DNA from: Amoeboaphelidium protococcarum
Taxonomy: Eukaryota; Aphelidiomycota; Aphelidea
Length of the DNA: 64,000 nt
Direction of reading: 5' to 3'
Assembly (NCBI GenBank): GCA_023515745.1
Contig: JALECJ010000256.1
Location: 310,001-374,000 of the forward strand
Shown here: in pieces, positions 45,121 through 58,282 of the stretch
Layout of the letters: each line of letters starts with the position of its first letter
Position numbering within the stretch: the first letter of the stretch is position 1
Program-made: the position numbers and the translations under genes
Notes under the pieces: generated by a model
Seen by the model: only the letters and a program-made list of their open reading frames with translations
Told to the model about the DNA's origin: nothing
The model's database searches: none

Positions 45121-46030
45121 TGTTATATTGCCATCTATATCATACTCCTACTGCTACTGCTATTATAAAGAATTCCGAGATTATTTACTACCCAAATTTA
45201 CTAAAGCATTGAATGATGGAAGCACAGAGTGTCGCCATTCATACTACTTGTACACGACTATAGAAAGTAACACTGTCAAAATCTACCAAAATACTTATGT
45301 AAACATATCCACCGATTCTAAGTTTAGATTTAAAGAAATAGATGTGAGGTAAAAACTTTTCTATTAGATTATTGCAAAGCTTTATTAAAGGGACCAAGAC
45401 AATCTAAAAAATTCAGGAGGGGCTGACTAGTAAGCGTAAATTGTTCGAAAGGTCCCCTCATGATTGTTGAGAGATCCATCTCTTGATTTGCAATCGACTA
45501 TACGAAATGATAAGTCTCACCCACGATCAATTTAATCAGCAGGAGCAACAATTATTAAGTAAACTTCTTTCTCTTACCTACTGTACAAACTTATTCATTA
45601 CTGCTGCATCAGGCGCGAGTGTCTTTACAATATCTTAAGCAAATCGCGTCCTTAATATGCAATTGATCTTTGGTGTGACTAGTCTTCACTTGATACCATG
45701 TGTCCCCCGACTTCTATGTATCTTTTAGCATCTATTAAGAAAGCAGAACCTGTTTGCTAATTCATGCAAGTTAAACTCAACAAAAAGGTATTAAAACGAA
45801 GGCATTTACAATATTAAATTCCTCTTTCCATCCAACAGGCCAACTAACGCGCTATCCCCCTTTGGTAACAATTCAATCCAAACTACTGAAGGCTTCTGCC
45901 AAAGAGAGAGATAGAGAAGAGAAAATTGTTAAAATACCGCCTCTTTCGATTGTAAAGCTTCTATCATTTATCCACTATATTCACTTATTTATATTTAAAA
46001 TATCTTTGTTTAAAGACAAAATTTAGTGTA
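45121..46030. other. Long gene-free stretch with short inverted repeats
   Basis: 910 bp. A plus frame runs into it from the hydrolase start but looks random. Competing inverted repeats lie at 45390-45459 (separate entry). No tRNA cloverleaf and no U1, U2, U4, U5 or U6 snRNA signature could be recognised by eye. Confidence 0.5.
45390..45459. repeat. Nested inverted repeats in gene-free DNA
   Basis: GGGACC (45390-45395) is the reverse complement of GGTCCC (45451-45456), and GAGGGG (45417-45422) of CCCCTC (45454-45459). The two stems share the same right arm and so would be mutually exclusive in an RNA. GTTCGAA lies inside the loop but no tRNA fold forms around it. Confidence 0.35.
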
Positions 46031-48082
46031 ATGCCGTATAAGCGAAAGTCTAAAAAGTAAAAGAGTGATGTACGGGCTGGACCATAATAAAAGTAGTAGT
46101 AGTAATAGTAAAGAGGCGACGTGTTTGTCTCTGAGTACAGCAATGACAAGTTTACTCACTTTTATAAGTTGTAGAATATTGTGCGCGATGACGCTGACTG
46201 GGATGCCATGATGGAGAGTATGCGCTAGGTACTGCCAGTATCTTTCAGGATTACGAAGAGTAATGGATTGTCTGAACGCGTCAAGTCTCTGCTGGAGTAG
46301 GACTTCTTCCCTCAGTTGATGGCCATCAAAAACGATGATGGATAACCACTGATGCCGCCACCGCAGACTGTGCCATTTTATCCTGATGGTCTAGCTTATC
46401 AATTGGATGTCACAAAGAGAGATTTGCGCAAGTAGGACGCGTATCAGAGATTCCATTAGTTTCTAGTGGCGCACACCGATGTCGGTAATATCAGTAGATA
46501 AGAGACAGTTTCCATGATACCGCCTCTAGTGTTGGATGTCTAGCCTGGTCACAGAGTTTTGGATATGTGTGCAGCGCCTGGTAGTAAAACCGCTTAACTT
46601 TTGGAAAGTCTTCATTCTAATAGTGGTGATGTAAATGGTGCGATTCAGGATGGATTCGTGATTGCCAATGATGCAGATTCCAAGCGTAGTCACATGCTGG
46701 CGCATATGGCTGCAAGGCTGGGCTCAGAGTGTCTTCTGGTCACTAATCATGAAGCTTAGTAGTTTCCTACACTGTATCAGAATGTTGTGGATGATGAGAA
46801 TGGCAGGGAGGGATAGACTTAGATGCTATTTGATAGAATCCTGGCTGACGTTCCGTGTTCAGGTGATGGTACAATGAGAAAGAATCCAATGATTTGGAAA
46901 AGGTGGTCAGTTATGGATTCTGTTGGTTTGCATAAATTGCAGGCGTTAATACTTAATCGCGCCATTCAGTTGCTCAAGGTAGGTGGCAGAGTTGTATACT
47001 CGACGTGTTCTTTGAATCCTTTGGAGGATGAAGCTGTCGTGGCACAGTGTCTCAAAGTGTATGGTGGAAAATTGAAGCTGATCGATGCTAGTCATATGCT
47101 GCCCGGACTTAAATACCGGCATGGATTGTCCCAGTGGAAAGTTGTTGACAAAGAGGGCCAAGTGTTGACCAAGGATTATCTGAAAGACTCTGTACAGCAG
47201 GGCAACAAGTTTACCGAGTCCATGTTCCCTCCTGAGGCTGATGATGTTGCGTCTCTGAATCTCAATTATTGTATGAGAATCCTGCCACATGATTAGAACA
47301 CTGGCGGATTCTTTATTGCAGTGTTGGAGAAGACGGGTTCTACTAGTACTGCTGATGGCAAGATTCTATATGGGCGGTAATCTAATTCAAATGATAATAG
47401 CATTAATTCTGCCAAGTCAAAAGAAGCGCCAGTGGTTAGAGTTGAGCCAGACTATGAGGTTGTACAGAACTTTATGCAGAATTATGGGATATCTGAGCAA
47501 TTTCCTCGTGATTAATTCACTATACGTTCAGACAAGGTGGATGTCAGTATTTTGAAGATTAGTTACGCTTCAAGATGTCTATTGGATATGATCGCCGTGA
47601 ATAGTCAGAAATTGCAGATTATCAATGCCGGTGTGAAAGCCTTCTCTAGGATGAACAACCGCAGAACTAAAGAGATGGCCATTGAGCGAGACGTCAATTA
47701 GTTGAGACTTTTCCAAGAATTTCTTCCCATCGTCGCAGATCATGTAGATCCTTAGAAATGTGTGATTGAAATGACTTGTGATGATCTGCAGGCTGCGATG
47801 ACGACTCAGTTCCCGCTCATGGACTAAATGTCATCTAAAGTGTAGGGGCAGTTGAGGCGTATTTTTACTGGTGGTCTCATCATTAAAGTGTAGTCTGATT
47901 TGTTATAATCACCTCTGTATATCCCTGCATGGAAGAGTAGAGCTAGCATTAACATTCTTCTGGATAAGTAGGAGAGGTTGGCTGTATTGTCTCTAATGTA
48001 TCCCTTTGAATAGTCCCAGGAGGTAATGGCTTCTTTCTAATAGTCCATTGATAGTAAAAAAATTGAGCAGAGCATGGAATGA
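46031..48082 (+). CDS. TRM4: tRNA (cytosine-5) methyltransferase Trm4/NSUN2
   Basis: Makes m5C in tRNA (and some mRNA). 683 aa (yeast Trm4 684). Motifs: SAM-binding VLDMCAAPGSKTAQLLE, DRILADVPCSGDGTMRKN with Cys276, and VVYSTCSLNPLEDEAVV with catalytic Cys326. The TAA at 46595 falls on the Gln of the conserved APGSKT-x-QL motif, good evidence for TAA = Gln. The N-terminus carries a Lys/Gln-rich basic stretch with a seven-Gln run encoded by TAG and TAA. The C-terminus holds the PUA-like region (TGGLIIKV). TGA at 48080, 31 bp from the convergent PUF60 stop; AATAAA begins 3 nt after the stop. Confidence 0.97.
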
Positions 48083-48084
48083 GA

Positions 48085-48090
48085 AATAAA
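48085..48090 (+). terminator. Poly(A) signal AATAAA of TRM4
   Basis: AATAAA immediately after the stop, inside the 31 bp that separate it from the convergent PUF60 stop, so the two transcripts' 3' ends should overlap. Confidence 0.45.
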
Positions 48091-48113
48091 TATATCAAAT
48101 TAGAATTCTACTG

Positions 48114-49013
48114 TCACTATTTAATCTTGTCTCCTACAATTTTGCTAATCTTTGACGTGATATTCTACAATTTCTAGTTAATAGCCTGCGAATTGGACGA
48201 CATTCCTTTTGGCATTGGAAGATTGGCAACACAGCGCGTCACTCGCAGAGGCATACCCACCAGATCGAAACCATTCATTGCAATCGCCGCGTTAATAGCA
48301 GCATCCTCAGCCTCATACTCAACGAATCCGTAATTCATGTGCCGTTTAGAGACAGGATGCGGCGGGAGGGCGACTGATCGAACTCGACCAAACTCTTCAA
48401 ATATGGACTGGATGTCCTGCTCGGTAACACCATCATGAATGTTTGAGATGTATATTCGCTACCGAGGCGCTGGACCCATATCCCTCAAAGCCTGCTCCGG
48501 ATACATCTTGGAACGGCCAACCTTGATCGGGCGATTCATTATACTCAACTGATCCAAGTTATCGATGGCAAGTATAGCCGCCTCAGGTACTGTATATTCA
48601 ATGAATCCATACCCGCGATGCTTCTTGCCCGAGGGATCATACGACATACTAACAGATTTAATATTGCCAAACTGACCAAAAATCACTCGTAAATGTTGCT
48701 CTAACAGTTCCAGCGATATATTGCCCACATATATCCTGCAGTATGGCGACAAGTCTATTTACAGGTATTGATGCTTCTATTGTTACGAAGCAGCTGGAAG
48801 TGCGGACTTTTATAAAGCAGCTTTATTATCCGATTCAACTTTGATATCTTATTTTCTCGAATTTGGACGCGTTAATCTATCTGTCAATTCCTATGCGGTC
48901 TATCTAGCCTTCCTAATCCTTTACTTTTATTCGTCAGATAGTTGGCCTTAATTCGCCTTTGTAATCTCCAGAACCCAATCTTTCACACTAAATTCATTAT
49001 CCTCATTCATCAT
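48114..49013 (-). CDS. PUF60: PUF60-like splicing factor (two RRMs, no UHM)
   Basis: 299 aa. N-terminal Gln/Lys-rich helix (about residues 1-95) as in PUF60, then RRM1 (CRIYVGNISLELLEQHLRVI, RNP1 HRGYGFIEYT) and RRM2 (RIYISNIHDGVTEQDIQSIF, RNP1 MNYGFVEYEA). The linker DLSPYCRIYVG and the PEAAILAIDNL/MNRPIKVGR segment match human PUF60 better than other RRM proteins. The third domain (UHM) is absent, so the protein is short (human 559 aa). Probably acts in 3' splice-site recognition. The ATG at 49013 is the first of two adjacent Mets. TGA at 48114. Confidence 0.85.
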
Positions 49014-49144
49014 ATTGAGATGTTTATCTCAGTGATTGTCTAACTTGAATACTTTACTGCAAGGAATGGTGATAAAAATCTTTAAAGAAGCGCGGCGTGA
49101 TGATCGCGTAATGCAAAGTTACAAACTATTTTTAACACAAAGTG

Positions 49145-49712
49145 TCATTGAGAAACGTTGAGCAATTGAATGTCCAGAATCAACGGCTTTCCGAAAGCAC
49201 TTTCCAACTGCGACATTGTTCCCTGGCAGAAATGGACGGCACACTGATGATGCCTAACACCGGATTTCTTTGCCGCCTGGAGTTAAAGTACCATTTACAC
49301 AACCTTCTACATATTATCTTTTACTTTCATGAAATAATTATGAATGATGTGTAAATCAAGATACTATTATGTATACCTCTGAGTATTAAGGGAGGATAAA
49401 GAATCGAGATGTTTCACCAACTTTCATTGTTTTAACGGCAATTTCCAGAGCGTCCACCTGGAAACCAGAGTTGAGACGAAACTCAAGTGCTTGTTCTTAA
49501 TGCTTGGAGTTGTAAAGAATGTCTGCAGCTTTTCCATTCTGGTTGCTCATATCAATAACTCCGCTCCCAGATGGTGAAATGCTATTTTCAGAAGAATTCT
49601 GTGATTATACAAAGGGACAACATTGGATCTGAACGTGACACTTCACCTAACACCTCTTGCTATAGTCTGGGAAAATGGAGACGGCATCTGCAGACTAAAT
49701 GAGCACCTTCAT
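49145..49712 (-). CDS. AIP/XAP2-like immunophilin domain without TPRs, one intron
   Basis: 165 aa after splicing: exon 1 49377-49712, exon 2 49145-49316 trimmed to 49145-49306. FKBP-like fold of the AIP family: FPDYSKRCQVKCHVQIQ, FRLNSGFQVDALEIAVKTMK (the 'W..i..M..GE' helix region), VGETSRFFILPQYSE. Exon 2 has RHHQCAVHFC followed by a leucine-rich end LILDIQLLNVSQ, parallel to RHCCGIAQM...LIFHMEMLKVE of AIP. Animal AIP continues with three TPRs; here the protein ends right after the FKBP-like domain, so it lacks the Hsp90 clamp. Peptidyl-prolyl isomerase activity is doubtful, as in AIP. Confidence 0.75.
49307..49376 (-). other. Intron of the AIP-like gene
   Basis: 70 nt, GTATAC...TATGTAG, phase 0. 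Read through, the frame hits TGA within 8 codons. Confidence 0.85.
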
Positions 49713-51552
<1,840 letters not shown>

Positions 51553-51817
51553 ACATGGCTCTGATTTAATTGAAAATCTACTTGCGAATTTACTATTAAT
51601 TATATTTCACTTTGCTTCAGATATCTCACGCGCCTTAATATTTGCGTCTTAAAGCCTCACATTTAATACGAGTGTGGCGGTGGCACAGCAATGGACGCCT
51701 CCTTCAACTGATAATCATCCATTGTTACACGCTTTGTTCTCTGATTTTACCTACATCACTTATAACAATCAGTTTATACTTGTCTTGTTTAAGTTGTATT
51801 ATCGAAAAGGCTTTAAA

Positions 51818-53065
51818 ATGAATTCCCTGTTCTGTTTGGTGATCGCTGCAATTGCTGTGCTGAATTGTGTCAGCTCCGTGTCATTTGGTAGAACGTCAAT
51901 TGGTAGTTTCTTTGATCGTCATGCTGCAAGACGTCAACAGTAATGTCGTGCATACTAGCAGCAGAACGCTGATCTTCCTACCGCTACTTTAAAGGCTGAG
52001 AATGTCGCTGACTTTATTGGTTAGTTTGTGTTAGCTGCGTCTCAGGGTAGCATTCGCAGGATGGACTAGCTTTGCAATGAAAACTGGCAACTGTGCGAAC
52101 AAATGCACTTTGATGACATCATCTCTGCTTTCAAAAATGTCCACAAGTCGAAGGGAGGTGAGAAGTATGTGCTTGGTAAGTACGAATATTAGCAAGGCTA
52201 AAGTCGCGACTACCATCTGTTTGATGCAGTGGATGAAGAGGTTCTGCCTGATTACATTGACTAAGCGCGCGTCTAATCTGTTTGGGACCAGCTCAAGTCC
52301 CAGAAGTCTAGTCTAGATATTGCTTATTTCCGTTAAATTGCTTCATTATGTGACGACTTTATGGATCGCAACGCTGGTCAGGATGGGGAAACTGAGAGAT
52401 TATTCACAAATCTGCTTGAAAAATCTTTGGCTTAGAATGGTATGAAGGATGCTGAGATAATGGATCGTCTAGTTTATTACTTACAGCGTCTGTCTGGTGT
52501 TGCGACCGATCCTGAAGCTGACACCTTTACTGATGCCAATAGCGAGTTTCAGGATGCAGATGTGGACGACTAGATCTCTGCGGGTGGCAGCAGAAGGAAC
52601 TCTGTCAACTTGTACAAGCGTGGAAATCCAGTGCTGGTGCCTCTCAAGTTGCTTTTTTCAGTATTTTTGAAATTAGCACAAGTTATTGGCGCAGTGCTGG
52701 TGTTCATAGCGGCTGTATTCGCATTTGTCATTGGTTTGGTATTCTTCGAACTGCCAACGCTGATCTTCTGTGGTCTGCTTGCCGGTGTTGGCTGTGCCGG
52801 AGAATGTTGCATTAATGGCGTATGCTGTCTACCTGAGGCTTGTTGTAGCACTGCTTGTTGTTAGGCCATCACTTGCTCTGTGGGTTCCAAGCTGGTCACT
52901 AGTATCAGGAAGGCATTGAGCGGTTGTTGCCTCGGCTGCCAGTCTTGTGGTTGGTCCTCCATCCTATCAGTTACCACTGTCTGGAAGAACTATGTGACGA
53001 ATCTACTGTCTCTTTCCGTTAACCTGGTCATTGATACTAAGCCATTCAAATGGGCAGTCGCTTGA
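51818..53065 (+). CDS. Secretory membrane protein with Cys-rich C-terminal region
   Basis: 415 aa, not recognised. Signal peptide NSLFCLVIAAIAVLNCVSS, a soluble helical region to about residue 265, then a long hydrophobic segment (LKLLFSVFLKLAQVIGAVLV, FIAAVFAFVIGLVFF), directly followed by a cluster of about 17 Cys within 65 residues (GCAGECCINGVCC, ACCSTACC, GCCLGCQSCG) and a short C-terminus. A Cys cluster next to a membrane suggests palmitoylation, metal binding or disulfide cross-linking. The ATG at 51818 is chosen because it puts the signal peptide first. AATAAA follows. Same signal + helical + membrane outline as the 23040 gene. Confidence 0.7.
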
Positions 53066-53091
53066 GATGGGTTTAGATTGAGAGCATGAGC

Positions 53092-53097
53092 AATAAA
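53092..53097 (+). terminator. Poly(A) signal AATAAA
   Basis: Canonical AATAAA 26 nt after the stop of the Cys-rich gene. Confidence 0.5.
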
Positions 53098-53301
53098 CAA
53101 AATTTACTTTTTACTAGCTATATATCACTTAATTGCTTGATAGTTTTAAAAATCTCTTTAATCAGTTGACTCCAACGTTTCATACAACTGCCAATCAGGA
53201 GCCTTTTTTTGAATGAGGAAACCCGATTTGAAACGTGTTTCGATTTGATTTTCCGGATTCTTTCGACTATACATCGATTGGATTTCTAACACATTGACAA
53301 A

Positions 53302-54318
53302 ATGGAGGATGCGCTGACACAGGAGATACGTAAAATTGAAGCCAAAATTGTGGATGCTGAAATTTAATAATCTGCGTTATGGTAAATGATGAAGCAGGAA
53401 AATCAACCAGAACACGTCGTGACAGACTGCTTAAGATCTTACATCGAGTAACAAAAAATTGCGGCTCAATTGAACGCTTAGAAGACAGATCTAATGAAGT
53501 ATCGTCATGATATATGGATCAAAAGTAGTCAGAATAAAATTAAGGTGGTATTATTCAACAGAGTTTAAAAGTGTGATATTACAGAAATAACTGGAATTAA
53601 TGCTGAGTGGTAGTAGTTGATAATACCCGCATAACTGGATGATGATATCAAACCGTCTGAGGAATTCTTTGCTATGCTGGACAAAAATTTTCGCGTTTTC
53701 GTAAAGAATTCTGAAACCGCTTGCCGCACAGTAATTGATCTGTTTCTGACTGACATTGTGTCACGACCAGAGTTCAAAGGGCTGCGTATATTCTGCGAGT
53801 AACCTGTTGCTACACTCAACTATGAAGTGAACAAGTCTCTGTAGGGATATGTGGATTATGTGATTGGCCATAATGATGCTAATATCACAGACGAATTTGG
53901 AACCCCACCTTAGGATTCTCACCTTGTAGTTCATGAGGCAAAAAAAGAATTTCCACAGTATGCAGTTCTGCAGTGCGTGGCATAGGCGGCTGCCATATAC
54001 AAGAACAGAAAAGACGCTAACATAGTAAATCCCCGTGTCTGGGGCATTTGCTCTAACGCCACCCTGTGGAAGTTTGTTCACATTGACAATGATGGTTAAT
54101 TACATGTGTCTGACTTGTTCGTTTTGAATCGTTAAGACTCTGGATTTAAGAGAGATGATGTGCTTTATATTTATCGTATACTGCATCACATCTTTTTAAA
54201 CGCGTATCTATCCTCGCCTACTACCACACCTCATTAATCTACCCATGATTTGGGGGAGCTTGTAGAAGCAGAAGATATCGACGATACCTTTAATCACTTT
54301 CCTCCTCAGCGAAGGTGA
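53302..54318 (+). CDS. Coiled coil plus PD-(D/E)XK-nuclease-like domain
   Basis: 338 aa. An N-terminal coiled coil (to about residue 80) precedes a domain with the restriction-endonuclease-fold signature: GYVDYVIGHND with Asp185, then HLVVHEAKKEF with Glu212 and Lys214, then a helix (YAVLQCVAQAAAIYKNRK) with the conserved Gln, and RVWGICSNATLWKFVHID. This D...ExK spacing and the following strand resemble PD-(D/E)XK domains seen in fungal and oomycete effector or transposon-related proteins. No signal peptide, and no transposase elsewhere nearby. Nuclease activity is unproven. Stops 140 bp from the convergent BUD31. Confidence 0.6.
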
Positions 54319-54458
54319 TTTGCCGGTTGCGTGCATATAAGGATGAATTGTTATAAATTACACTTGCATAATGAAAAATTGAATGAAACATAGTAGTAGC
54401 ATATTTAAAAATAAGATTTATTGGCCACAATAAGACATCATTTTAAATCAGAGCAGTA

Positions 54459-54902
54459 TCAAGCAGAACTGCAACCTTTACAACCGCAATGTTAACATTC
54501 CACGCGCGTATTAGACTCTTGAAGTTTGTCACTGGGCACTCTACATATACACACGGAGCCGTAGTTTGCGTCTTTAGGCTGTATACATCGCGTACAGCAC
54601 AATTTCTCATAACCTTGCTTTTTCCATTTCGCTATCAGCGCTGCATCGCCATGGCCCTGCTTGAGGCACCAGTCGTACAGCTCTTTACTTATAGCCTTTC
54701 GCTTGTAATACAATTCATACAGATATCGACTTCGCTAGTGATTCAATCTGAATATTGGCCATTGAGATTCCGCCTTTGTAAGACCGAGGTGACCAGAGCT
54801 TTCAATCTCCCGCATCTACTAATCAAATTCTTCCAACTGCGGTTCAATCTAATCCCATCCTGCAGGTGGTGGCTTACTGCGCTTAGTTATAATTTTGGGC
54901 AT
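54459..54902 (-). CDS. BUD31: Splicing factor BUD31 (G10)
   Basis: Spliceosomal protein of the NTC-related complex. 147 aa (human 144). Starts [20 protein letters not shown]; then QWPIFRLNH followed by TAG then [16 protein letters not shown], where human has HHQKTRYIFDLFYKRKAIS. TAG at 54735 therefore sits at a conserved Gln. [20 protein letters not shown] and a Cys-rich end (CHCGCKGC-like with Q at the TAA, then SSA) complete the family. TGA at 54459. Confidence 0.97.
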
Positions 54903-55112
54903 AATGCACGGGAATTGTAGTGATAAAGTGCAAAAAAATGAATTTCGATTTGTGCCCAGAGATAAAAAGGGAGTCAATGAAACTTTAAGGGAGCTACTGC
55001 TACTTAATCCTGCGTTGATTTCTCTGCAAACTTCATACGAAATATCATATATTGGAAATTTGGTGATAATCATGAGCAAATTGCAAGATACTAACCAAAA
55101 TCACGCTCGATA

Positions 55113-57542
55113 TCAATTCTTTGAAGACTTGGACTTCTTTCGACTGCTAGCTTTAGCCTTTTTTCTACCGCCACTACCGCTGCCTGACTGTTGAGAGTCA
55201 ACCGACTGAGATTCTGTCAACCTCTTCTAGTTCTTTTTAGATGGTGAAGATTTATTAGCAGCCGCCCTCTCTTTCTTGGTCATTGTAAAGAGCTTAGGGT
55301 GCTACTGGAATACCAGATCATCTAAAAGTAGCTATTAAGCCTGAGTAGAGAGTTGCGCATATCTCGCGTCATTTGCCAGTTTAGACTTCAACGCCCTCTT
55401 CTCGCCCTTGATAGAATTACGCTTCATCTTGGGAAGTAGAGTGAGGTCCCGGAGCTTGGTGCCCTCTTGATCCTTCTTCTTGGCCATCTCAAATATTTCA
55501 TCAGTAACAGTATAGCCGTTATAATCGACAGATTAATCTCCACCATTAAATTGGACCTCACTTTATTCGTCATGATCCTCATCTTAATCATCGTCAATTC
55601 CTAGATTTAGATCAAAGTCGTCAGAATCGTCAGATAAGTCCTCAGCCACATACTCAAAATCATCATCAGCATCATCGTCAACTGCTTAACGTTTGCGAGT
55701 AGAGATTTACGGCTCACTGCGACGTTACTAACTCAGAGAGAAACTACCAGTTGATAAGGAGGCGGTAGACTCTTCAACGGCGGCAGCAGCACTCAATGAT
55801 CCTTCGATAAACTCTTTCAAATCATAATACTTGCTCTCTACAAACTTTCGACGCTCAATGAGTCCTTGATCGATTTCAATCACACTACCAAGAATAGAAT
55901 AAACTTCATACTGTTCCCATTCGCGTTTAGTCATGAATCCGTACTATTTCTGATACTTTTGATCGAGTTCAGACGACTGCTTTACGTAAATCTCATCCAA
56001 CTCATAAAAGGCTCCGGATAACACTTCAAATGCCCTGGCAAAAGACTTGACAATCATTCGCCAGTTAAACGTCCCCTTAGTAATGTTATTATTAACATCT
56101 TCTGGGTCTTCAATGGTCAATTGGAATTACTTCTTAGCTTCAAACAGACGATGGGAAAACTCTTTCTTAAAGTAACTGCCACCATCGAGCAAGCTAATAC
56201 CAACGTCATCATAATTAAATCTCCTGCCGTATAGATCGAAAAATTCCAAGAGCAAAACATTTAAATTCTCCATCTCTACAATATGTCCACCTTGTATCCA
56301 TGGATGCAATTGAAGGAACGATACAATCAGAGCTGTCAATCCATAAGAGCCCAATCCACCGCTAAACACTTCATTTAATCCACGCATTAGAAGAAACTAT
56401 TTCATCACAATCATTAACGGTCTAAGTGCAGGATGTAGATCAATTTTCTACTTTATAATGGAGGAACTTCTAACTCCACCTTGAATGTTAAAGCTGATAT
56501 CAATAGAGAAATGACATATGGAATCTTGAAACTTTACAAGTGGAATCCTGGCAGGTATAATCTACACAGAGCCATCCTAAGCCAATCCAAGCAATTTAAT
56601 CTTCCTAGCCAATTTTCTATGCGCGTTAAATGAGCCATCCAAGTAGTCATCTATAAATATGACAATGTCAATGTCACTAGAAGGTAAGTACAATCTAGTA
56701 TCAAACGAGCCAAACACCTGTACTTCAGCTTCTGGCCACAGGGAATGAATAGCATTTTTTGTCCGTAAAATCACATACTGCCTCATCTTATGCTCAATAT
56801 CCGTGGGTGATAGATAATCAACAAGATCTAATATCTCTTACTAGAGGATAGAAGATAAATTACTATCCTAATATTATCCACTCTTATCCTTACACCATGG
56901 AACACTGTGACTAATAACACAAACATCATGAATGATCTCACGCACTTTATGCGGAATCTCGTCATTCCGTAATCCATCCTTCCAATCTTCATGATATTTA
57001 GTAAATCTGTTCTTTTTAGCCATTTTACGCGTACTGCCACCGTCATCTCCCAATCCACCTTCATTGTCATCATTCTAGTTATGGCCACCAGTCAACTGAC
57101 TCATATCTGCCGAGAAATCAAACTTTATAAAATCGTCAGTGTCACCTCCAGCCTCTGGTTGTTCAATATTCAACTATTACGTAGATGGATGATGAAATCG
57201 GAATGTCTTTACATCATCATCATCACCGTCAGATATTTCCATATCAGATAATGCGCCATCTTCCTGTTATAAATCAATCACCTTCTACGAGTCACTATCC
57301 TAATCTTACTCACCCTCTGATTATTATTACAAATCTACCACCTAGTAATCTTTCTACACATTTTCCTTATAGCTATCACTCTTAATGTCCTCATCCACAA
57401 TCCTCAATTCATTCTATGACACCTGAGTCTTGGTGGAAGTCAAATTCTTCAATTTCTGCATAAATCCAGTACCAGCGTTCTGAACCGGTTGGATGTACTC
57501 AGAATCCTAAGGATTGTTCAGAAAGATATCACCGGCATCCAT
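55113..57542 (-). CDS. TRF4: Non-canonical poly(A) polymerase Trf4/PAPD5-type (TRAMP)
   Basis: 809 aa, longer than yeast Trf4 (584). Acidic, Gln-rich N-terminus to about residue 190, nucleotidyltransferase VQVFGSFDTRLYLPSSDIDI with catalytic Asp290 and Asp292 (third Asp in CHFSIDISF), then the central domain (PLMIVMKQFLLMRGLNEVFS, GGLGSYGLTALIVSFLQLHP) and the nucleotide-recognition motif region FFDLYGRRFNYDDVGI. An unusual tail of about 270 residues follows, acidic then very basic (ending GRKKAKASSRKKSKSSKN), likely nucleolar or RNA-binding. Adds short oligo(A) tails to mark nuclear RNAs for the exosome. Continuous frame with TAA/TAG as Gln. TGA at 55113. Confidence 0.94.
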
Positions 57543-58282
57543 ATTTTTTTTTCCAAAAAGAAGAAATAAAATATCTAATTTACAAGTACAGTTAGCAAAT
57601 GATACAGTCACCGGAAATTAACTACCACAAAAATGTGGTAAATGTGCGGTGCTACGACAACTACTGTGGAGATGAACGGTGAGGAATTTAATGAAGAAAA
57701 CCGCAAAAAGCTCAAAGCGGGAAGAACTGCCGGCGGACCGACAACGAAACAGAACACGACGCGTTTCAATTGGCAATTTACCGTAAAGCCGAAGTTATAC
57801 AGTACAGTGATTTGAACCTTATGGTGAAGATGTAGATTCTCAAGAAGAATTTTTCAAAAAATACTTTGTAAACTTAACTACATCATGCAATAATTATGAA
57901 ACTGTGTTATAATTTAGGATAATAGTAAGACGAAACATGGGGAGGAAGGACATTGATCAATCTCACGGCGTAACTTTTTGATTTAGCATCGGCATCCCTT
58001 TTACCAATGATACCCAAAAAATTAACTCTGCTATTAATTAGAAAAACTTGTTATTATGCTTCCAAATTGTAGGATAAGAAGATTTTGATTAAGAAGCACT
58101 TTGTTGGTCCATCGACAAGCGGGCGAGTTGCAGGATCAGGGGCTGATTAGATCATGCAGTAAGGAACGAGAGAAACTGTGTGTGGCACAGCTACTGGAGA
58201 GTTCGGCATTTTATCGGGGCATTTACTGTGTAATACAAGTCGCAGCGTAATTGTCGTGGCTTAATACGTTTTAATTTAGACG
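57543..58282. other. Gap with possible short exon
   Basis: 740 bp. A plus frame from ATG at about 57640 (MNGEEFNEENRKKLKAGRT within it) looks protein-like and could be a first exon, with GT/AG signals further on, but I could not assemble a convincing product. Confidence 0.35.

Noticed and set aside
45417-45459. tRNA-like hairpin with GTTCGAA
   Set aside because: No anticodon or D arms and wrong length for a cloverleaf.
54895-55194. 99-codon plus-strand ORF between BUD31 and TRF4
   Set aside because: Its second half is the reverse of the Lys-rich TRF4 tail; no recognisable domain.
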